DNA of 64,000 nt, from the NCBI RefSeq assembly GCF_009770985.1, contig NZ_WSRW01000002.1, positions 1,240,001 to 1,304,000 on the forward strand, given 5' to 3'. Of this stretch, positions 54,828 to 64,000 are shown piece after piece. The notes beneath the pieces are model-generated. The model had not been told where the DNA came from. It did no database searches and was given only the letters and a program-made list of their open reading frames with translations. The DNA is from Mucilaginibacter lacusdianchii (lineage in GTDB: Bacteria; Bacteroidota; Bacteroidia; Sphingobacteriales; Sphingobacteriaceae). The translations under genes and the position numbers were made by a program. The stretch's first letter is position 1. The number at the start of each line of letters is the position of its first letter.

Positions 54828-56267
54828 ATGAATAACGAAGCCCTGTTAATGGCCCTTATTGAATCATCCAATGATGCAATTATCAGCAAAACGTTAGATA
54901 GTATTATTACCAGCTGGAACCCGGCTGCCGAAAAAATATTTGGTTATACATCTCAAGAGGCTGTTGGACGCAGCATTACCATGCTTATTCCTCCAGAAAT
55001 GCAGGATGAAGAAGTCCATATCATCAGCCAGATCAAAAGTGGCGTTAGCATTCCGCATTATGAAACGGTACGTGTACGCAAAGACGGTACGCGCATTTGG
55101 GTAGCTATCACCGTATCGCCCATACGTGATGCCAGTGGTCAAATAACAGGTGCCTCTAAAATTGCACGAGATATTACCGCCTTAATAGAAAGCGAACGTA
55201 CCAATACCATACATACCGCAATAGTTAACTCATCTGATGATGCGATTATCAGTAAAACGCTGGATGGTACCATTACCAGCTGGAACCCGGGTGCCCAGCG
55301 AATTTTTGGTTACAGCCCCGATGAAGCTATTGGCAAACACATTACACTGCTTATACCAGATGAACGGTTATCGGAAGAAGATACGATAATTAGTAAGATA
55401 AAGAACGGGCAGCGCGTTGAGCATTTTGAAACTATCCGCCGGGCTAAAGCAGGCGATGAGATCCATGTATCTATTACCGTATCACCGGTTAAAGATAAAA
55501 AGGGCGAAATTATAGGGGCTTCAAAAATTGCGCGGAACATTAGCGAGCAAATTGCATTACAAAAGCAGCTTAAGGAATATACGCGCATGTTAGAAGTATC
55601 TAACAGCCATAAGGACCAGTTTATCAGTATGGCCAGCCATGAGCTTAAAACGCCCATTACGTCTATAATGGCCAGCTTACAGTTTTTAAACCGAAAGCTT
55701 GATGGTGCGGATAGCGGAAACAAAAAACTTACCGAAAAAGCTGTTGCCGGCATCACCAAATTGAACAAACTGGTAGGCGATATGCTGGATATTGCTAAAA
55801 TTGAAACAGGCAACCTGCAATTCAACTTTAGCACTTTTTCGTTAAACGAGTTGTTACACGAAGTAATTGATAACATAGGGCTTACCAATACCAAGCATCA
55901 AATTTTTTATGATGACAGCTTAGTTGATGCACATATAACAGCCGACAGATTACGGTTAGAACAGGTTTTTATTAACCTGATAACCAATGCCATCAAATAC
56001 TCGCCCGAGGCAGATAAAATTGTAGTAAATAGTTACGCTGCAGATGGCAAGACCGTTGTAAGCGTCCAGGACTTTGGCATGGGTATTCCTGCCGAGCATC
56101 ACAACAAGCTGTTTTCAAGATTTTACCGCATCGAAGAACAAAGCCAAAATATATCGGGCTTAGGGATTGGCTTGTTTATTACCAAGCAAATTATTGTAGG
56201 GCATAATGGCAATATATGGCTGCAAAGCGAATTGGGTAAAGGCAGTACTTTTTATGTAAGTTTTTAA
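54828..56267 (+). CDS. tandem-PAS sensor histidine kinase
   Basis: A 479-residue soluble kinase: PAS 1 at about 9-117, PAS 2 at about 131-239, linker, HisKA with the phospho-acceptor His271 in ISMASHELKTPITSIM, and HATPase_c (NLITNAIKYS, DFGMGIP, GLGIGLFI). The two PAS domains are close repeats with a period of 122 residues: SNDAIISKTLD...TSWNP and SDDAIISKTLD...TSWNP, both ending ITGASKIAR-like. No membrane helix, so it senses an intracellular cue. No partner receiver follows; output may go to the lone receiver or elsewhere. Confidence 0.88.
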   Translation: MNNEALLMALIESSNDAIISKTLDSIITSWNPAAEKIFGYTSQEAVGRSITMLIPPEMQDEEVHIISQIKSGVSIPHYETVRVRKDGTRIWVAITVSPIRDASGQITGASKIARDITALIESERTNTIHTAIVNSSDDAIISKTLDGTITSWNPGAQRIFGYSPDEAIGKHITLLIPDERLSEEDTIISKIKNGQRVEHFETIRRAKAGDEIHVSITVSPVKDKKGEIIGASKIARNISEQIALQKQLKEYTRMLEVSNSHKDQFISMASHELKTPITSIMASLQFLNRKLDGADSGNKKLTEKAVAGITKLNKLVGDMLDIAKIETGNLQFNFSTFSLNELLHEVIDNIGLTNTKHQIFYDDSLVDAHITADRLRLEQVFINLITNAIKYSPEADKIVVNSYAADGKTVVSVQDFGMGIPAEHHNKLFSRFYRIEEQSQNISGLGIGLFITKQIIVGHNGNIWLQSELGKGSTFYVSF

Positions 56268-56272
56268 AAATC

Positions 56273-56303
56273 AAAAAGCCAGTTGAAGATCAATTGGCTT
56301 TTT
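56273..56303. terminator. terminator between the tandem-PAS kinase and a convergent gene
   Basis: AAAAAGCCAgTTG pairs with CAAtTGGCTTTTT around AAGAT (one mismatch); works in both directions. Confidence 0.75.
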
Positions 56304-56323
56304 AGTGATTATCATATTTCCTT

Positions 56324-57022
56324 TTATTGTACAGGCTGCAAAGGCTGTACTTTCCGCTTTTCGGTCGGTAAATCTTTATATTTCTTATACGAATCGTTTA
56401 TGTAAGCGGCCAGTGATGGGCCGTTATTGTTACGCAAAAACGTATATGTTGGCCGGTACAGTGTCATAAAATCTTCAAGCTCCTGCCCTTTTAATGGGAT
56501 AATGCTGCTCACATAAGCACGGGTAAACACTGAATCAACATGACGCTCTTGTACCTCACGCTCGAAATAATGTTTCAGACGGCGGGCATCTTTGGCATCT
56601 TTGCCAAACCACGACGTAGGCGACAACACATATACCTTGCTACGCTGATAAACCTGCGGATATTCTGCTCGCGGATTAAACGCCCGTGACGAACGGATAT
56701 TTACCTCGCGCAAAGCAATGCTGGATGGTAGCATTTTGATACTTTTTGTAGCCATATCTACTAAAAACAACGTGTCCGACACATATCCCGGAGAGGTAAA
56801 TATAAGGGTATGTCCTATTGAAGCTGTTATTTGGAAATTACCATTATCATCCGTAGTGGTTACGGCCTTTGTGTTTTCATTCCGTACTAATACATCCGGC
56901 ATTTTGATGTTGCTGCCGGTTTCTTCTACTCTACCCCGCAGGGTACCGCCCTGCTGCGCAAAACTATGCGTGGCAATTAAGGCAAGCATCATAAATCCTA
57001 TTAAACTATATATCGTTTTCAT
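56324..57022 (-). CDS. secreted CarboxypepD_reg-like protein
   Basis: A 232-residue exported protein. The start MKTIYSLIGFMMLALIATHS gives a signal peptide ending FAQ; a longer upstream frame is ignored. The region LRGRVEETGSNIKMPDVLVR followed by VTTTDDNGNFQITASIG is a carboxypeptidase-regulatory-like beta-sandwich (about 25-105), the domain used at the start of TonB-dependent receptors but here without a barrel. The C-terminal half is charged and helical. Probable periplasmic protein of unknown role. It converges with the PAS kinase and is 112 bases from the M1 peptidase gene. Confidence 0.75.
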   Translation of the reverse strand: MKTIYSLIGFMMLALIATHSFAQQGGTLRGRVEETGSNIKMPDVLVRNENTKAVTTTDDNGNFQITASIGHTLIFTSPGYVSDTLFLVDMATKSIKMLPSSIALREVNIRSSRAFNPRAEYPQVYQRSKVYVLSPTSWFGKDAKDARRLKHYFEREVQERHVDSVFTRAYVSSIIPLKGQELEDFMTLYRPTYTFLRNNNGPSLAAYINDSYKKYKDLPTEKRKVQPLQPVQ

Positions 57023-57100
57023 CGTATCTAAGCATTTATATTGATTAAAAAACGGCATCCGGCACCAATGGTTTTGAATTTAACATTTTAGCAGGGCATA

Positions 57101-57126
57101 AAAAAACCCGGCGGTTTGCCGGGTTT
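57101..57126 (-). terminator. terminator after the M1 peptidase gene
   Basis: On the minus strand AAACCCGGC, loop AAACC, GCCGGGTTT, then a run of T (A6 on the plus strand). Confidence 0.85.
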
Positions 57127-57133
57127 AAGGTAA

Positions 57134-59122
57134 TTATTTTTTCCAAACGTTATTGGCTTCATTCCAATCGGGCAAAACCTTGTCCGGATCGTACGTTACC
57201 GACTCTACTTCTGAGGTAGATGGGTAGCGGAATGTCCAAGTGTTGTTGCGCTCCCAAATTTCTACAGGTAGTTTTACACGCTCGGTTTTACCATCTTTGG
57301 TTTTGATTTCCAGAATTGCCGGCATTGCCATTTTTTCCAGGTTATCCAGCGTAATCAATGCACCTTTTGAGGCATCGTTATCCACATATTTTACGTCGCG
57401 TACACCTACATCCAAACGCCAGTTGTTTTGGAACCAGCCACGCCAAAACCACTGTAAGCTTTCGCCACCTACGTTTTCCATGGTGCGGAAAAAGTCATCG
57501 GGGGTTGGATGTTTGAATGCCCAACGCTCAATGTATGTGCGGAATGCGTAATCAAAACGCTCGGGACCTAATATCTGCTCGCGTAGCATTACTAAACCTG
57601 CGCTTGGTTTGCTGTATAATAGCAAGCCGTTGTTTCTTTCTTTTAAACCGGCTGGGGTAGTCATTACCGGCTCCAGCTCGGGGCGGGTAAAGTAAGCACC
57701 CATGCGGTGCATATCTACTGCACGGCTTGGTTTGTACTCGCCATTGTTAAAATTATCGGTAGACAGGGTGTTAATAAAAGTGTTGAAACCTTCGTCCATC
57801 CAGCCAAACAAGCGCTCGTTTGAGCCTACAATCATCGGGAACCAGGTATGGCCAAACTCGTGATCATTTACATCCCACAAGCTACGGCCTTTACTGCGTG
57901 CACCGCAAAATACAATGCCCGGATATTCCATACCCCCTACTACGCCAGCTACTGTAGTAGCCACCGGGTAAGGAAATTCAAACCACTTGGTTGAGTTGTA
58001 TTCAATTGATTTTTTGGTATACTCGGTTGAACGGCCCCAGGCACCATTTCCATCACTCTCAACCGGATAGGCTGAAACCGACATTGCTTTTTTACCGCTT
58101 GGCAAATTCATTTTAGCGGCATCTACCACAAATGATGCTGATGACGCCCATGAAACATCGCGCGCATTTTTGATTTTGAAGCGCCAGGTAAGCTCTTGTT
58201 TACCAGCCGGACGTGATGCCGGATTGGTTACCTCACTGGCCGTACGGATCATCACTGTTTTATCGCTTTGTGCAGCCTGAGCCCAACGTTTTTGTTGCTC
58301 GGCTGTGTAAACCTCTTGTGGGTTTTGCAATTCGCCTGATGCAAATACAATGTGGTTGGCCGGTGCCGTGATAGACAAATCAAAATCACCATACTCCAAA
58401 TAAAACTCACCCGGACCAGTGTACGGCACGGTGTTCCAACCCAGCACATCATCATACACAGCTACACGCGGGTACCATTGTGCAATGGTGAATATTTTAC
58501 CATTCTTAGTTTGTAAAATACCGGTACGGTCTGATCCGTAATCGGGCTCAACAAACGAAAATTCTACTTTTAATTTTACCTGACCGCCCGCTGCTGCTAC
58601 CTCTTTTGGTAAAATCACTTGCATACGGGTATCATTAATAACGAATTTCAAATCGGTAGTTGCAGTACCATTGACTAGTTTTACCGACTTGATTTTAAAG
58701 CCGGCATCAAACACCTGACCACGGCCGCCATTACGACTGCCTGCCAGTGGTACGATGGCGCTGCCACGAGAATCCTGACGGAACAGGTTTTGATCAAGGT
58801 GCATCCATAAAAAGCTCAACTTTTGCGGACTGTTGTTGGTATAGGTTAATACCTCAGTTCCGGTAATTTCGTTAGTTTGGTCATTTAACCGGGCGCTTAA
58901 TTGATAATCGGCACGGTTTTGCCAGTAATGCCCGCCGGGCTCGCCGCTGGCGGCACGAAATTCATTACCGTTTTTGTTGTAAAACAGCGGACCAAAAGCA
59001 TCATGATAGTCATACTTAGAAACAGGCGCATTTGGGTCGGCCTGTTGCAGCTGTTGCGCCTGGTTGGTACCGGCTGCTGCCATCAAAGCCAGCGATAAGC
59101 CGGCTATCAGGTTATATCTCAT
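57134..59122 (-). CDS. M1 family metallopeptidase, secreted
   Basis: A 662-residue zinc aminopeptidase-like enzyme. A signal peptide (cleavage near QAQ, about 21-23) is followed by an N-terminal beta domain; the exopeptidase motif GGMEYPG lies at 396-402, the zinc site HEFGH at 421-425 with Glu444 in WMDEGFNTF. Late conserved tract [19 protein letters not shown]. Such proteins trim peptides in the periplasm or outer-membrane space. Ends at a strong terminator; upstream sequence has no -7 match I can support. Confidence 0.9.
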   Translation of the reverse strand: MRYNLIAGLSLALMAAAGTNQAQQLQQADPNAPVSKYDYHDAFGPLFYNKNGNEFRAASGEPGGHYWQNRADYQLSARLNDQTNEITGTEVLTYTNNSPQKLSFLWMHLDQNLFRQDSRGSAIVPLAGSRNGGRGQVFDAGFKIKSVKLVNGTATTDLKFVINDTRMQVILPKEVAAAGGQVKLKVEFSFVEPDYGSDRTGILQTKNGKIFTIAQWYPRVAVYDDVLGWNTVPYTGPGEFYLEYGDFDLSITAPANHIVFASGELQNPQEVYTAEQQKRWAQAAQSDKTVMIRTASEVTNPASRPAGKQELTWRFKIKNARDVSWASSASFVVDAAKMNLPSGKKAMSVSAYPVESDGNGAWGRSTEYTKKSIEYNSTKWFEFPYPVATTVAGVVGGMEYPGIVFCGARSKGRSLWDVNDHEFGHTWFPMIVGSNERLFGWMDEGFNTFINTLSTDNFNNGEYKPSRAVDMHRMGAYFTRPELEPVMTTPAGLKERNNGLLLYSKPSAGLVMLREQILGPERFDYAFRTYIERWAFKHPTPDDFFRTMENVGGESLQWFWRGWFQNNWRLDVGVRDVKYVDNDASKGALITLDNLEKMAMPAILEIKTKDGKTERVKLPVEIWERNNTWTFRYPSTSEVESVTYDPDKVLPDWNEANNVWKK

Positions 59123-59212
59123 TTTTACTCGCTATAATTAAAACGGCAAGTATAGCATAAAATACCTAAAGGGCCGGCAGGTAAACTTATTGTTACTTAA
59201 ATAAAGTAACCC

Positions 59213-59563
59213 TTATTTGGCAAAATGTTCAGCATATGCTTTTTCGTCAAAACCAAAAAACAGGTAGCCATTATCTTCTATCACCGGGCGCTTAATCATA
59301 CTTGTTTTTTGTTGTAACAGTTGTAAAGCATCGTCTTTGGTTTTAACGCTTTCTTTTACTGCTGCGTCCAGCTGTTTCCAAGTGAGGCCCTGCTTGTTTA
59401 AAAACTTTTCGTAACCAGCTTTATCATTCCATTCCTCCAGCTTATCTGCAGTTACACCCAGCTTTTTAAAATCATGAAACTCGTAAGCAACGTTATTTTG
59501 CTTTAACCAATCCAATGCCTTTTTTACCGTATTGCAGTTGGGAATTCCGTATACTTTTATCAT
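59213..59563 (-). CDS. ArsC/Spx-family protein (YffB-like)
   Basis: A 116-residue thioredoxin-fold protein. VYGIPNCNTVKKALDWLKQN (about 4-23) with a single redox Cys near residue 10, then a helical region and IKRPVIEDNGYLFFGFDEKA, match the YffB/Spx/ArsC family. It lacks further cysteines in the usual ArsC triad and so is more like YffB or Spx-type proteins than an arsenate reductase. Role: thiol redox or transcription adaptation, unassigned. Sits 12 bases downstream of the first TonB-receptor-like barrel gene's stop side (59576), on the same strand. Confidence 0.82.
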   Translation of the reverse strand: MIKVYGIPNCNTVKKALDWLKQNNVAYEFHDFKKLGVTADKLEEWNDKAGYEKFLNKQGLTWKQLDAAVKESVKTKDDALQLLQQKTSMIKRPVIEDNGYLFFGFDEKAYAEHFAK

Positions 59564-59575
59564 GCGGCAAAAATA

Positions 59576-62002
59576 TCAACTTTTGCTGCCTTTGTCATCA
59601 TTATTGATACTGCGTTGATTTTTCTTGATTTCGCCCTGCAGTTTACCAAAGCGGTAATTTAAACTTGCCCTGAAGTTGCGGAAATAGTTTTGTGCAAAGG
59701 TGGTTTGGGTAAAGTTATCGCCCGACAAGGTGTTGGTATAGTTACGATATTTGGTAAACGGATTACTGGTTACAAACGAAACCGAGAACTTATCTTTTAT
59801 AATCTCCTTCATCACACTAAACGACGAGTAGTTATACGAACTTGATTTGCCCTGTAAAGTAAGATATGGGCTATTATAGCTAAAGCTGGCATTAAAGCGC
59901 CATCCGCTATCAAACTTATAACCGGTTGATGTATAAAAGTAGCCTTGTACTCCTTTGTTCTTTCTTTCCTCGGCACCTACAATACCTTGTATCCACTGGT
60001 ATCTCATATTACCGCCCAGGTTATAGTTCCACTTTTTGGTAATAGGGTAGTTTATATTGATGTTAGTACCCAGCGACTTATCTTTACCTATATTATCATA
60101 AGTAGAGGTAGTAATGCCAGTTGCCGTATTATAAACAGATAATTGCTGAACAGTGTTATTAGCAAAACTGTAACTTAACCCTATATTGAATGAACCCTTT
60201 TTGAACTTACTGTACCCGAATTGCAGATTATTGCTCACCACCGGAACCAGATCGGGATTACCGGTAGATACAAAATTAGGGTTCGATTGATCTACAAATG
60301 GGTTTAATTGCCAGATACTCGGGCGCTGTATGCGTTGTGTATAACCAAAGTTTACGCTGCTCATATCTTTAAACCTTTTGTTGATTGAGATAGATGGGAT
60401 GAGGTTCAGGTAATGTTTTTTGAATTGCGAATTACTGGTCATAAAATCGGCATCAATAATAGTTTCTTCTAAACGAGCACCTCCTTTAATAGCCCAGGTA
60501 GAAAAGTTGTACGTATACGTATTATAGGCGCCTAGTACGTATTGATAGTTTTGATAGGTATTTGACCGACTCGCATCCGTATTGTATGTATCAGCCGTGT
60601 TAGTAACCAGCGTATCGTATTTAAAATCGCTATTGTTGTTACGTAAAATAGCTTTTATACCGGCCTCAATGTTTATCTTTTTCAGAGGATGCACGTAATC
60701 AGCCTGTATGGTTTGCTCTATAGAGTTTTCTTTATTGTCCTGATTATAATTAGGATCATCATAACCAATACGGTCAAAAATACTGAGCCGGCTGATGTCT
60801 GTGCTGGCATTTTTGCTGTATTTGTACGAGAAAGTAAGCAATTGCGATTTATTACGCTTGAAACCCAGTTGGTAATTAATCCCTAGATCGTAACCCGACC
60901 AGTTTGATTTACCATCTGTATTTATTTTATAGGCCTGATTAATCATATCGGCAATGGTTAAACTCGACTGCCTAAAATTGTAATTGGTACCTCTGTTGCC
61001 GTTTAAGTTAACTTCGGCAGTAATCAGGTTCAAAGTATCAATTTCATAACTCAGTTCTGACCCAAGGTAGCCAAAGCGGCTTTTATACTTTTGCCGACCA
61101 TCCTGCATCAGCACACTTGCGTTTTGGCCGGTGGTGACACGACTGTTTGAATTTCTGGTTTCGGGCTGATCATAAACGCTGGAACCGAAATAAGTAGATG
61201 CACCGAACTTGCCCTGTTTAACGGTAAATGAACCACCCAAATTCAATCCTTTTTGAGGATAAGCATAACCTGCGTTTACGCTACCATTGTATCCATTATC
61301 TACCTTTTTGTTGGTTATAATATTAATGATACCGGCCAAACCTTCACTATCATATTTAGCAGGCGGCGTGGTAATCACCTCTATTTTTTGGATACTGGAT
61401 GCCGGCATGGCCCTAAATACATCTTTAGGACTACGGGCCACTAAGCTTGATGGCTTACCGTTAATCAAAATCTTATAGTTGGAATTACCGTTCATTTTGA
61501 TGTTATCATCTGCATCCAATGACAGTAGCGGTACCTTGCGCAACATATCCAGCACATTTAAAGCTTTGCTTTCTGGGTCGGCCTGCACATCGTATCCTAT
61601 TCGGTCTACCTCTTGCTTGATTAAAGGCTTTACAGCAGTTACAGCTACTTCTTTTAAATTATTATTAGCCGCAGATAACACCAGCTTACCCAGATTAATT
61701 ACAGCACTTGTGGTATCGGTGATGGTAATGGTTTTACTTTGAAAACCAACCGATGCCAATACCAGTTGAAGCGGCTGGCGGGTTATACCACTAAATACAA
61801 AGCTGCCATCATCTTTACTTAAAGTGCTTTTTACAGGCTGATTGGTATTAGCATTACGCAGGGCAACAGTACCATAACTTAACGCTGTATTTTTGGCTGA
61901 GTCGATTACAGTTCCTTTGATAGTAATTTGGGCTCGTGCATTTTGAACAAAGCAAATAGTAGATAGCAGGCAGAACATAGCCAGATAGAGAAAGTTTCTC
62001 AT
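59576..62002 (-). CDS. TonB-receptor-like outer-membrane barrel with CarboxypepD_reg domain
   Basis: An 808-residue outer-membrane protein. Signal peptide ends VQNARAQ; a CarboxypepD_reg-like domain (about 25-110) has ITIKGTVIDSAKNTALSYGT; then a plug-like domain including NYKILINGKPSSLVARSPKD followed by VITTPPAKYDSEGLAGIINI; and a beta barrel (outer membrane protein beta-barrel family, PF14905-like) ending near YRFGKLQGEIKKNQRSINND. Substrate unknown; uptake of peptides or other large solutes is a family guess. Paralogue of the next gene; both lie on one strand 121 bases apart. Confidence 0.87.
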   Translation of the reverse strand: MRNFLYLAMFCLLSTICFVQNARAQITIKGTVIDSAKNTALSYGTVALRNANTNQPVKSTLSKDDGSFVFSGITRQPLQLVLASVGFQSKTITITDTTSAVINLGKLVLSAANNNLKEVAVTAVKPLIKQEVDRIGYDVQADPESKALNVLDMLRKVPLLSLDADDNIKMNGNSNYKILINGKPSSLVARSPKDVFRAMPASSIQKIEVITTPPAKYDSEGLAGIINIITNKKVDNGYNGSVNAGYAYPQKGLNLGGSFTVKQGKFGASTYFGSSVYDQPETRNSNSRVTTGQNASVLMQDGRQKYKSRFGYLGSELSYEIDTLNLITAEVNLNGNRGTNYNFRQSSLTIADMINQAYKINTDGKSNWSGYDLGINYQLGFKRNKSQLLTFSYKYSKNASTDISRLSIFDRIGYDDPNYNQDNKENSIEQTIQADYVHPLKKINIEAGIKAILRNNNSDFKYDTLVTNTADTYNTDASRSNTYQNYQYVLGAYNTYTYNFSTWAIKGGARLEETIIDADFMTSNSQFKKHYLNLIPSISINKRFKDMSSVNFGYTQRIQRPSIWQLNPFVDQSNPNFVSTGNPDLVPVVSNNLQFGYSKFKKGSFNIGLSYSFANNTVQQLSVYNTATGITTSTYDNIGKDKSLGTNININYPITKKWNYNLGGNMRYQWIQGIVGAEERKNKGVQGYFYTSTGYKFDSGWRFNASFSYNSPYLTLQGKSSSYNYSSFSVMKEIIKDKFSVSFVTSNPFTKYRNYTNTLSGDNFTQTTFAQNYFRNFRASLNYRFGKLQGEIKKNQRSINNDDKGSKS

Positions 62003-62123
62003 ACAGGTGATAAGGGTGGGTTGTTAATTTGTATTATTTACCGCAAGTTAAGTAAATAAAAGCAAACGCCAACACCTTTAACACATTTTAACTAAAAAAA
62101 TAGTTAAGTAGAATCATGTTAAA

Positions 62124-64000
62124 TCAGCTACCGCGCCCACTACTTAAGTCGTCATTATGTATACCCCGTCTGTTCTTTTTCACGCCATTGTTCAACTTGC
62201 CAAATTTATAATTTAAGCTTAAGTTAATACGGCGTGCAAAGCTTTGGTTTGAATTGAAGTAGTAAAAATCAGGCGTGCGAATGTAGCCGTCAATATTCCT
62301 AAACTTATTAAACGGATTACTAACGTTAAGAGAAAAAGTGGCTTTTTTATTCCAAAAGTCTTTAGATGCACTAGTGGAATAGCCTAAGTAGTAATTATCG
62401 CGCCCTTGCAACAGTACATACCGACTGTCAAAATCTAAACTGGCACCTATTCTGTAATTATTGTTAAAGCGGTAACTAACATTACCAAATGCATGACCTT
62501 GAAAACCGTGTGCATTGTAAAAATCGTTATTGTAAACGCCCCGCAACCAGGCATGTATCAGCTCTGCATTCAAATTAAAAGTACATTTTGATGTAATAGG
62601 GTAACTCACATCCACATCAACACCCAATCGCTTGCTTTTACCTACATTCTGGTAAGTTGTGGTACTAATACCCTGAAGTCCGTTTGACCTTACTACACTT
62701 TCGATGGTATTATTGGCAAACCGGTAGTTTAAATTTATACTATACGAACCTTTTTGATTATGGCTATAAATTAATTCCATCCCATGGCTAACTACCGGGC
62801 GCAAATCGGGATTACCAATGCTGCGAAAATTAGGATTGGAACGGTCATAAAACGGGTTAAGCTGTATAATACCCGGACGTTGTATGCGATCTGTATAACC
62901 CAAATTAAGGCTACTGTTTCTAAATGAGTGCTGTATAGATATAGATGGAATAAGATTAGAATACGGGTTAACCTGCGCATTGCCGTAGGCATTTACAGTA
63001 GTATGTTCCAGCCGTAATCCGCTTTTAAATACCCAGCTTTTCAATTTGAGCTGGTAAGTATTGTACAAGCTATAAACATTTTGTTGATAATCAAAATCAT
63101 TAGTCAGGTTCTGATCTGTAACATACCGATTTTCAAAATCAACCGTATCGGTACTGTAGTTGCTATAATTTTTTCGAAAAATTGCTTTTGCGCCAGCTTC
63201 GATATTCCACTTTTTTAAGGGATGCACATAATCAAGCTGTACGGTGTGCTCTTTACTGCCCGAGTTGTTATATTGCTGATAATTGGGATCCGCAAAATTT
63301 GTTTTACTCAAATAACTTACATCATTAAACTGTTTGTTGTATCCTGACGTGTATTTGTAAGAAACAGTAAGCAATTGCTCTTTACTGCGTTTAAATCCCA
63401 GCTGATAATTTGCACCTAAACCAATTCCTCCATTATGATTATTACCATCATTAAAGGTTTGATAATTGCGGATATAATTAGGTATGGGCGATTGCTGATT
63501 TAGGGTTTGCGCATCATCAAAATTGGCCACACCGGTAAAGTATTCAAAAGATGCAGTAAGCAGGTTCAGTGTATCTGCCTCATAACTCAACTCGGTACTG
63601 GTATATAAGTTATTGGTTTGACTGGTCCGACTGCCGTCTTGTTTTAAATAGGAGATGTTGTAATTATCGGTAGTGTTTAAAAAACTGTTTGTTAACGTAT
63701 TTTGGCGGGTATAGCCAAAATAGCCGCCTACGCCAAGTTTACCTAGCTTAGCGTTTAAATTTAAATTAATACCCGGGCCAAACAAGTTGCTATAGCGGGC
63801 ATTTACACTACCATTATACCCCTGTTCTATAGTGCTTTTGGTAATAATATTAATAATACCAGCTAAGCCTTCTGCGTCGTACTTGGCAGGCGGTGTAGTA
63901 ATTACTTCAATTTTTTGAATGTTAGTTGCCGGCATAGTCCGGAATACGTCGGCCGGGTTACGGGCAATCAGCGCAGAAGGTTTGCCATTAATAAGTATAC
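62124..64000 (-). CDS. TonB-receptor-like outer-membrane barrel, second copy (cut by window edge)
   Basis: A partial gene: the stop is at 62124-62126 and the frame is open to the right window edge, so the N-terminal signal, CarboxypepD_reg domain and part of the plug lie outside. The visible part begins ILINGKPSALIARNPADVFR, then IQKIEVITTPPAKYDAEGLA and GIINIITKS, then the barrel, and ends FGKLNNGVKKNRRGIHNDDL. These blocks match the paralogue's, including the unusual basic-acidic tail KKNxRxIxNDD. The internal Met near 63935 is not the true start. Tandem duplication with divergence is likely. Confidence 0.87.
   Translation of the reverse strand, partial: ILINGKPSALIARNPADVFRTMPATNIQKIEVITTPPAKYDAEGLAGIINIITKSTIEQGYNGSVNARYSNLFGPGINLNLNAKLGKLGVGGYFGYTRQNTLTNSFLNTTDNYNISYLKQDGSRTSQTNNLYTSTELSYEADTLNLLTASFEYFTGVANFDDAQTLNQQSPIPNYIRNYQTFNDGNNHNGGIGLGANYQLGFKRSKEQLLTVSYKYTSGYNKQFNDVSYLSKTNFADPNYQQYNNSGSKEHTVQLDYVHPLKKWNIEAGAKAIFRKNYSNYSTDTVDFENRYVTDQNLTNDFDYQQNVYSLYNTYQLKLKSWVFKSGLRLEHTTVNAYGNAQVNPYSNLIPSISIQHSFRNSSLNLGYTDRIQRPGIIQLNPFYDRSNPNFRSIGNPDLRPVVSHGMELIYSHNQKGSYSINLNYRFANNTIESVVRSNGLQGISTTTYQNVGKSKRLGVDVDVSYPITSKCTFNLNAELIHAWLRGVYNNDFYNAHGFQGHAFGNVSYRFNNNYRIGASLDFDSRYVLLQGRDNYYLGYSTSASKDFWNKKATFSLNVSNPFNKFRNIDGYIRTPDFYYFNSNQSFARRINLSLNYKFGKLNNGVKKNRRGIHNDDLSSGRGS

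Noticed and set aside
55310..55894. Long open frame opposite the tandem-PAS kinase
   Set aside because: It lies entirely antisense to a gene with clear PAS and HisKA domains, and its protein is Ser/Ile/Leu-rich with no motif: a shadow of the sense codons.

Overview
The window reads as chromosomal DNA of a Bacteroidota bacterium, most likely family Sphingobacteriaceae (Mucilaginibacter/Pedobacter-like). This rests on the promoter style (TAnnTTTG -7 boxes, no clear Shine-Dalgarno sequences), lipoproteins with short SCKK/AGC lipoboxes, paired CarboxypepD_reg/TonB-receptor-like outer-membrane proteins, and families typical of the phylum (DUF2911, DUF6496, DUF1634+TauE, FtsB/DivIC-like, DUF885 lipoprotein). 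Genus is inference. The region is dense and looks like core genome; I see no rRNA or tRNA gene, CRISPR array, complete insertion sequence, phage or integrase.

Layout. 1-6.9 kb: the 5' end of panB diverges from carA, then small lipoproteins, a DUF2945 protein, a deleted ABC-transporter remnant, a DUF2490-type outer-membrane protein, eno, and a secreted unknown. 7.1-18.3 kb: DEAD-box helicase, FtsB-like division protein, a repeat-rich gap, a membrane VWA protein, DUF3253, fabG, a methyltransferase, a second copy of the repeat, folC, an aldo-keto reductase/Gfo-Idh pair, DUF2911 and DUF6496. 18.3-31.6 kb: Vat-like acetyltransferase, nucleoside phosphorylase, AI-2E-family transporter, class II cyclic-nucleotide phosphodiesterase, TPR protein, the guaA/lipoprotein/rRNA-methyltransferase operon, dacB-type PBP4 and an amino acid permease. 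31.8-41.9 kb: membrane pyrophosphatase (hppA), a second permease, MFS+MarC, UbiD, an SRPBCC protein and an M28 peptidase. 42-52.4 kb: DUF885 lipoprotein and a metallo-beta-lactamase-fold protein with an eroded metal site, DinB-like protein, alpha/beta hydrolase, DUF1634+TauE, a glycolytic pair (class I aldolase + PfkB) and ligA. 52.7-56.3 kb: a signalling block with an ethylene-receptor-like histidine kinase, a single-domain response regulator, a small acidic protein and a tandem-PAS histidine kinase. 56.3-64 kb: CarboxypepD_reg protein, M1 peptidase, ArsC/Spx-like protein and two tandem TonB-receptor-like barrels, the second running off the end.

The most unusual system is the sensor at 52.7-54.4 kb. 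Its membrane domain keeps every residue I can recall as important for copper and ethylene binding in plant ETR1, at exactly the same 40-residue Asp-Cys spacing, and it is followed with a 14-base overlap by a lone receiver protein. Other notable signals are a pair of about 150-bp dispersed repeats whose two helices differ by compensatory base changes; several genes where the -7 box sits 3-5 bases before the start codon, implying leaderless mRNAs; two genes preceded by short open frames that start at the predicted transcription start and end on or beside the main start codon; and a precise ABC-transporter deletion scar.
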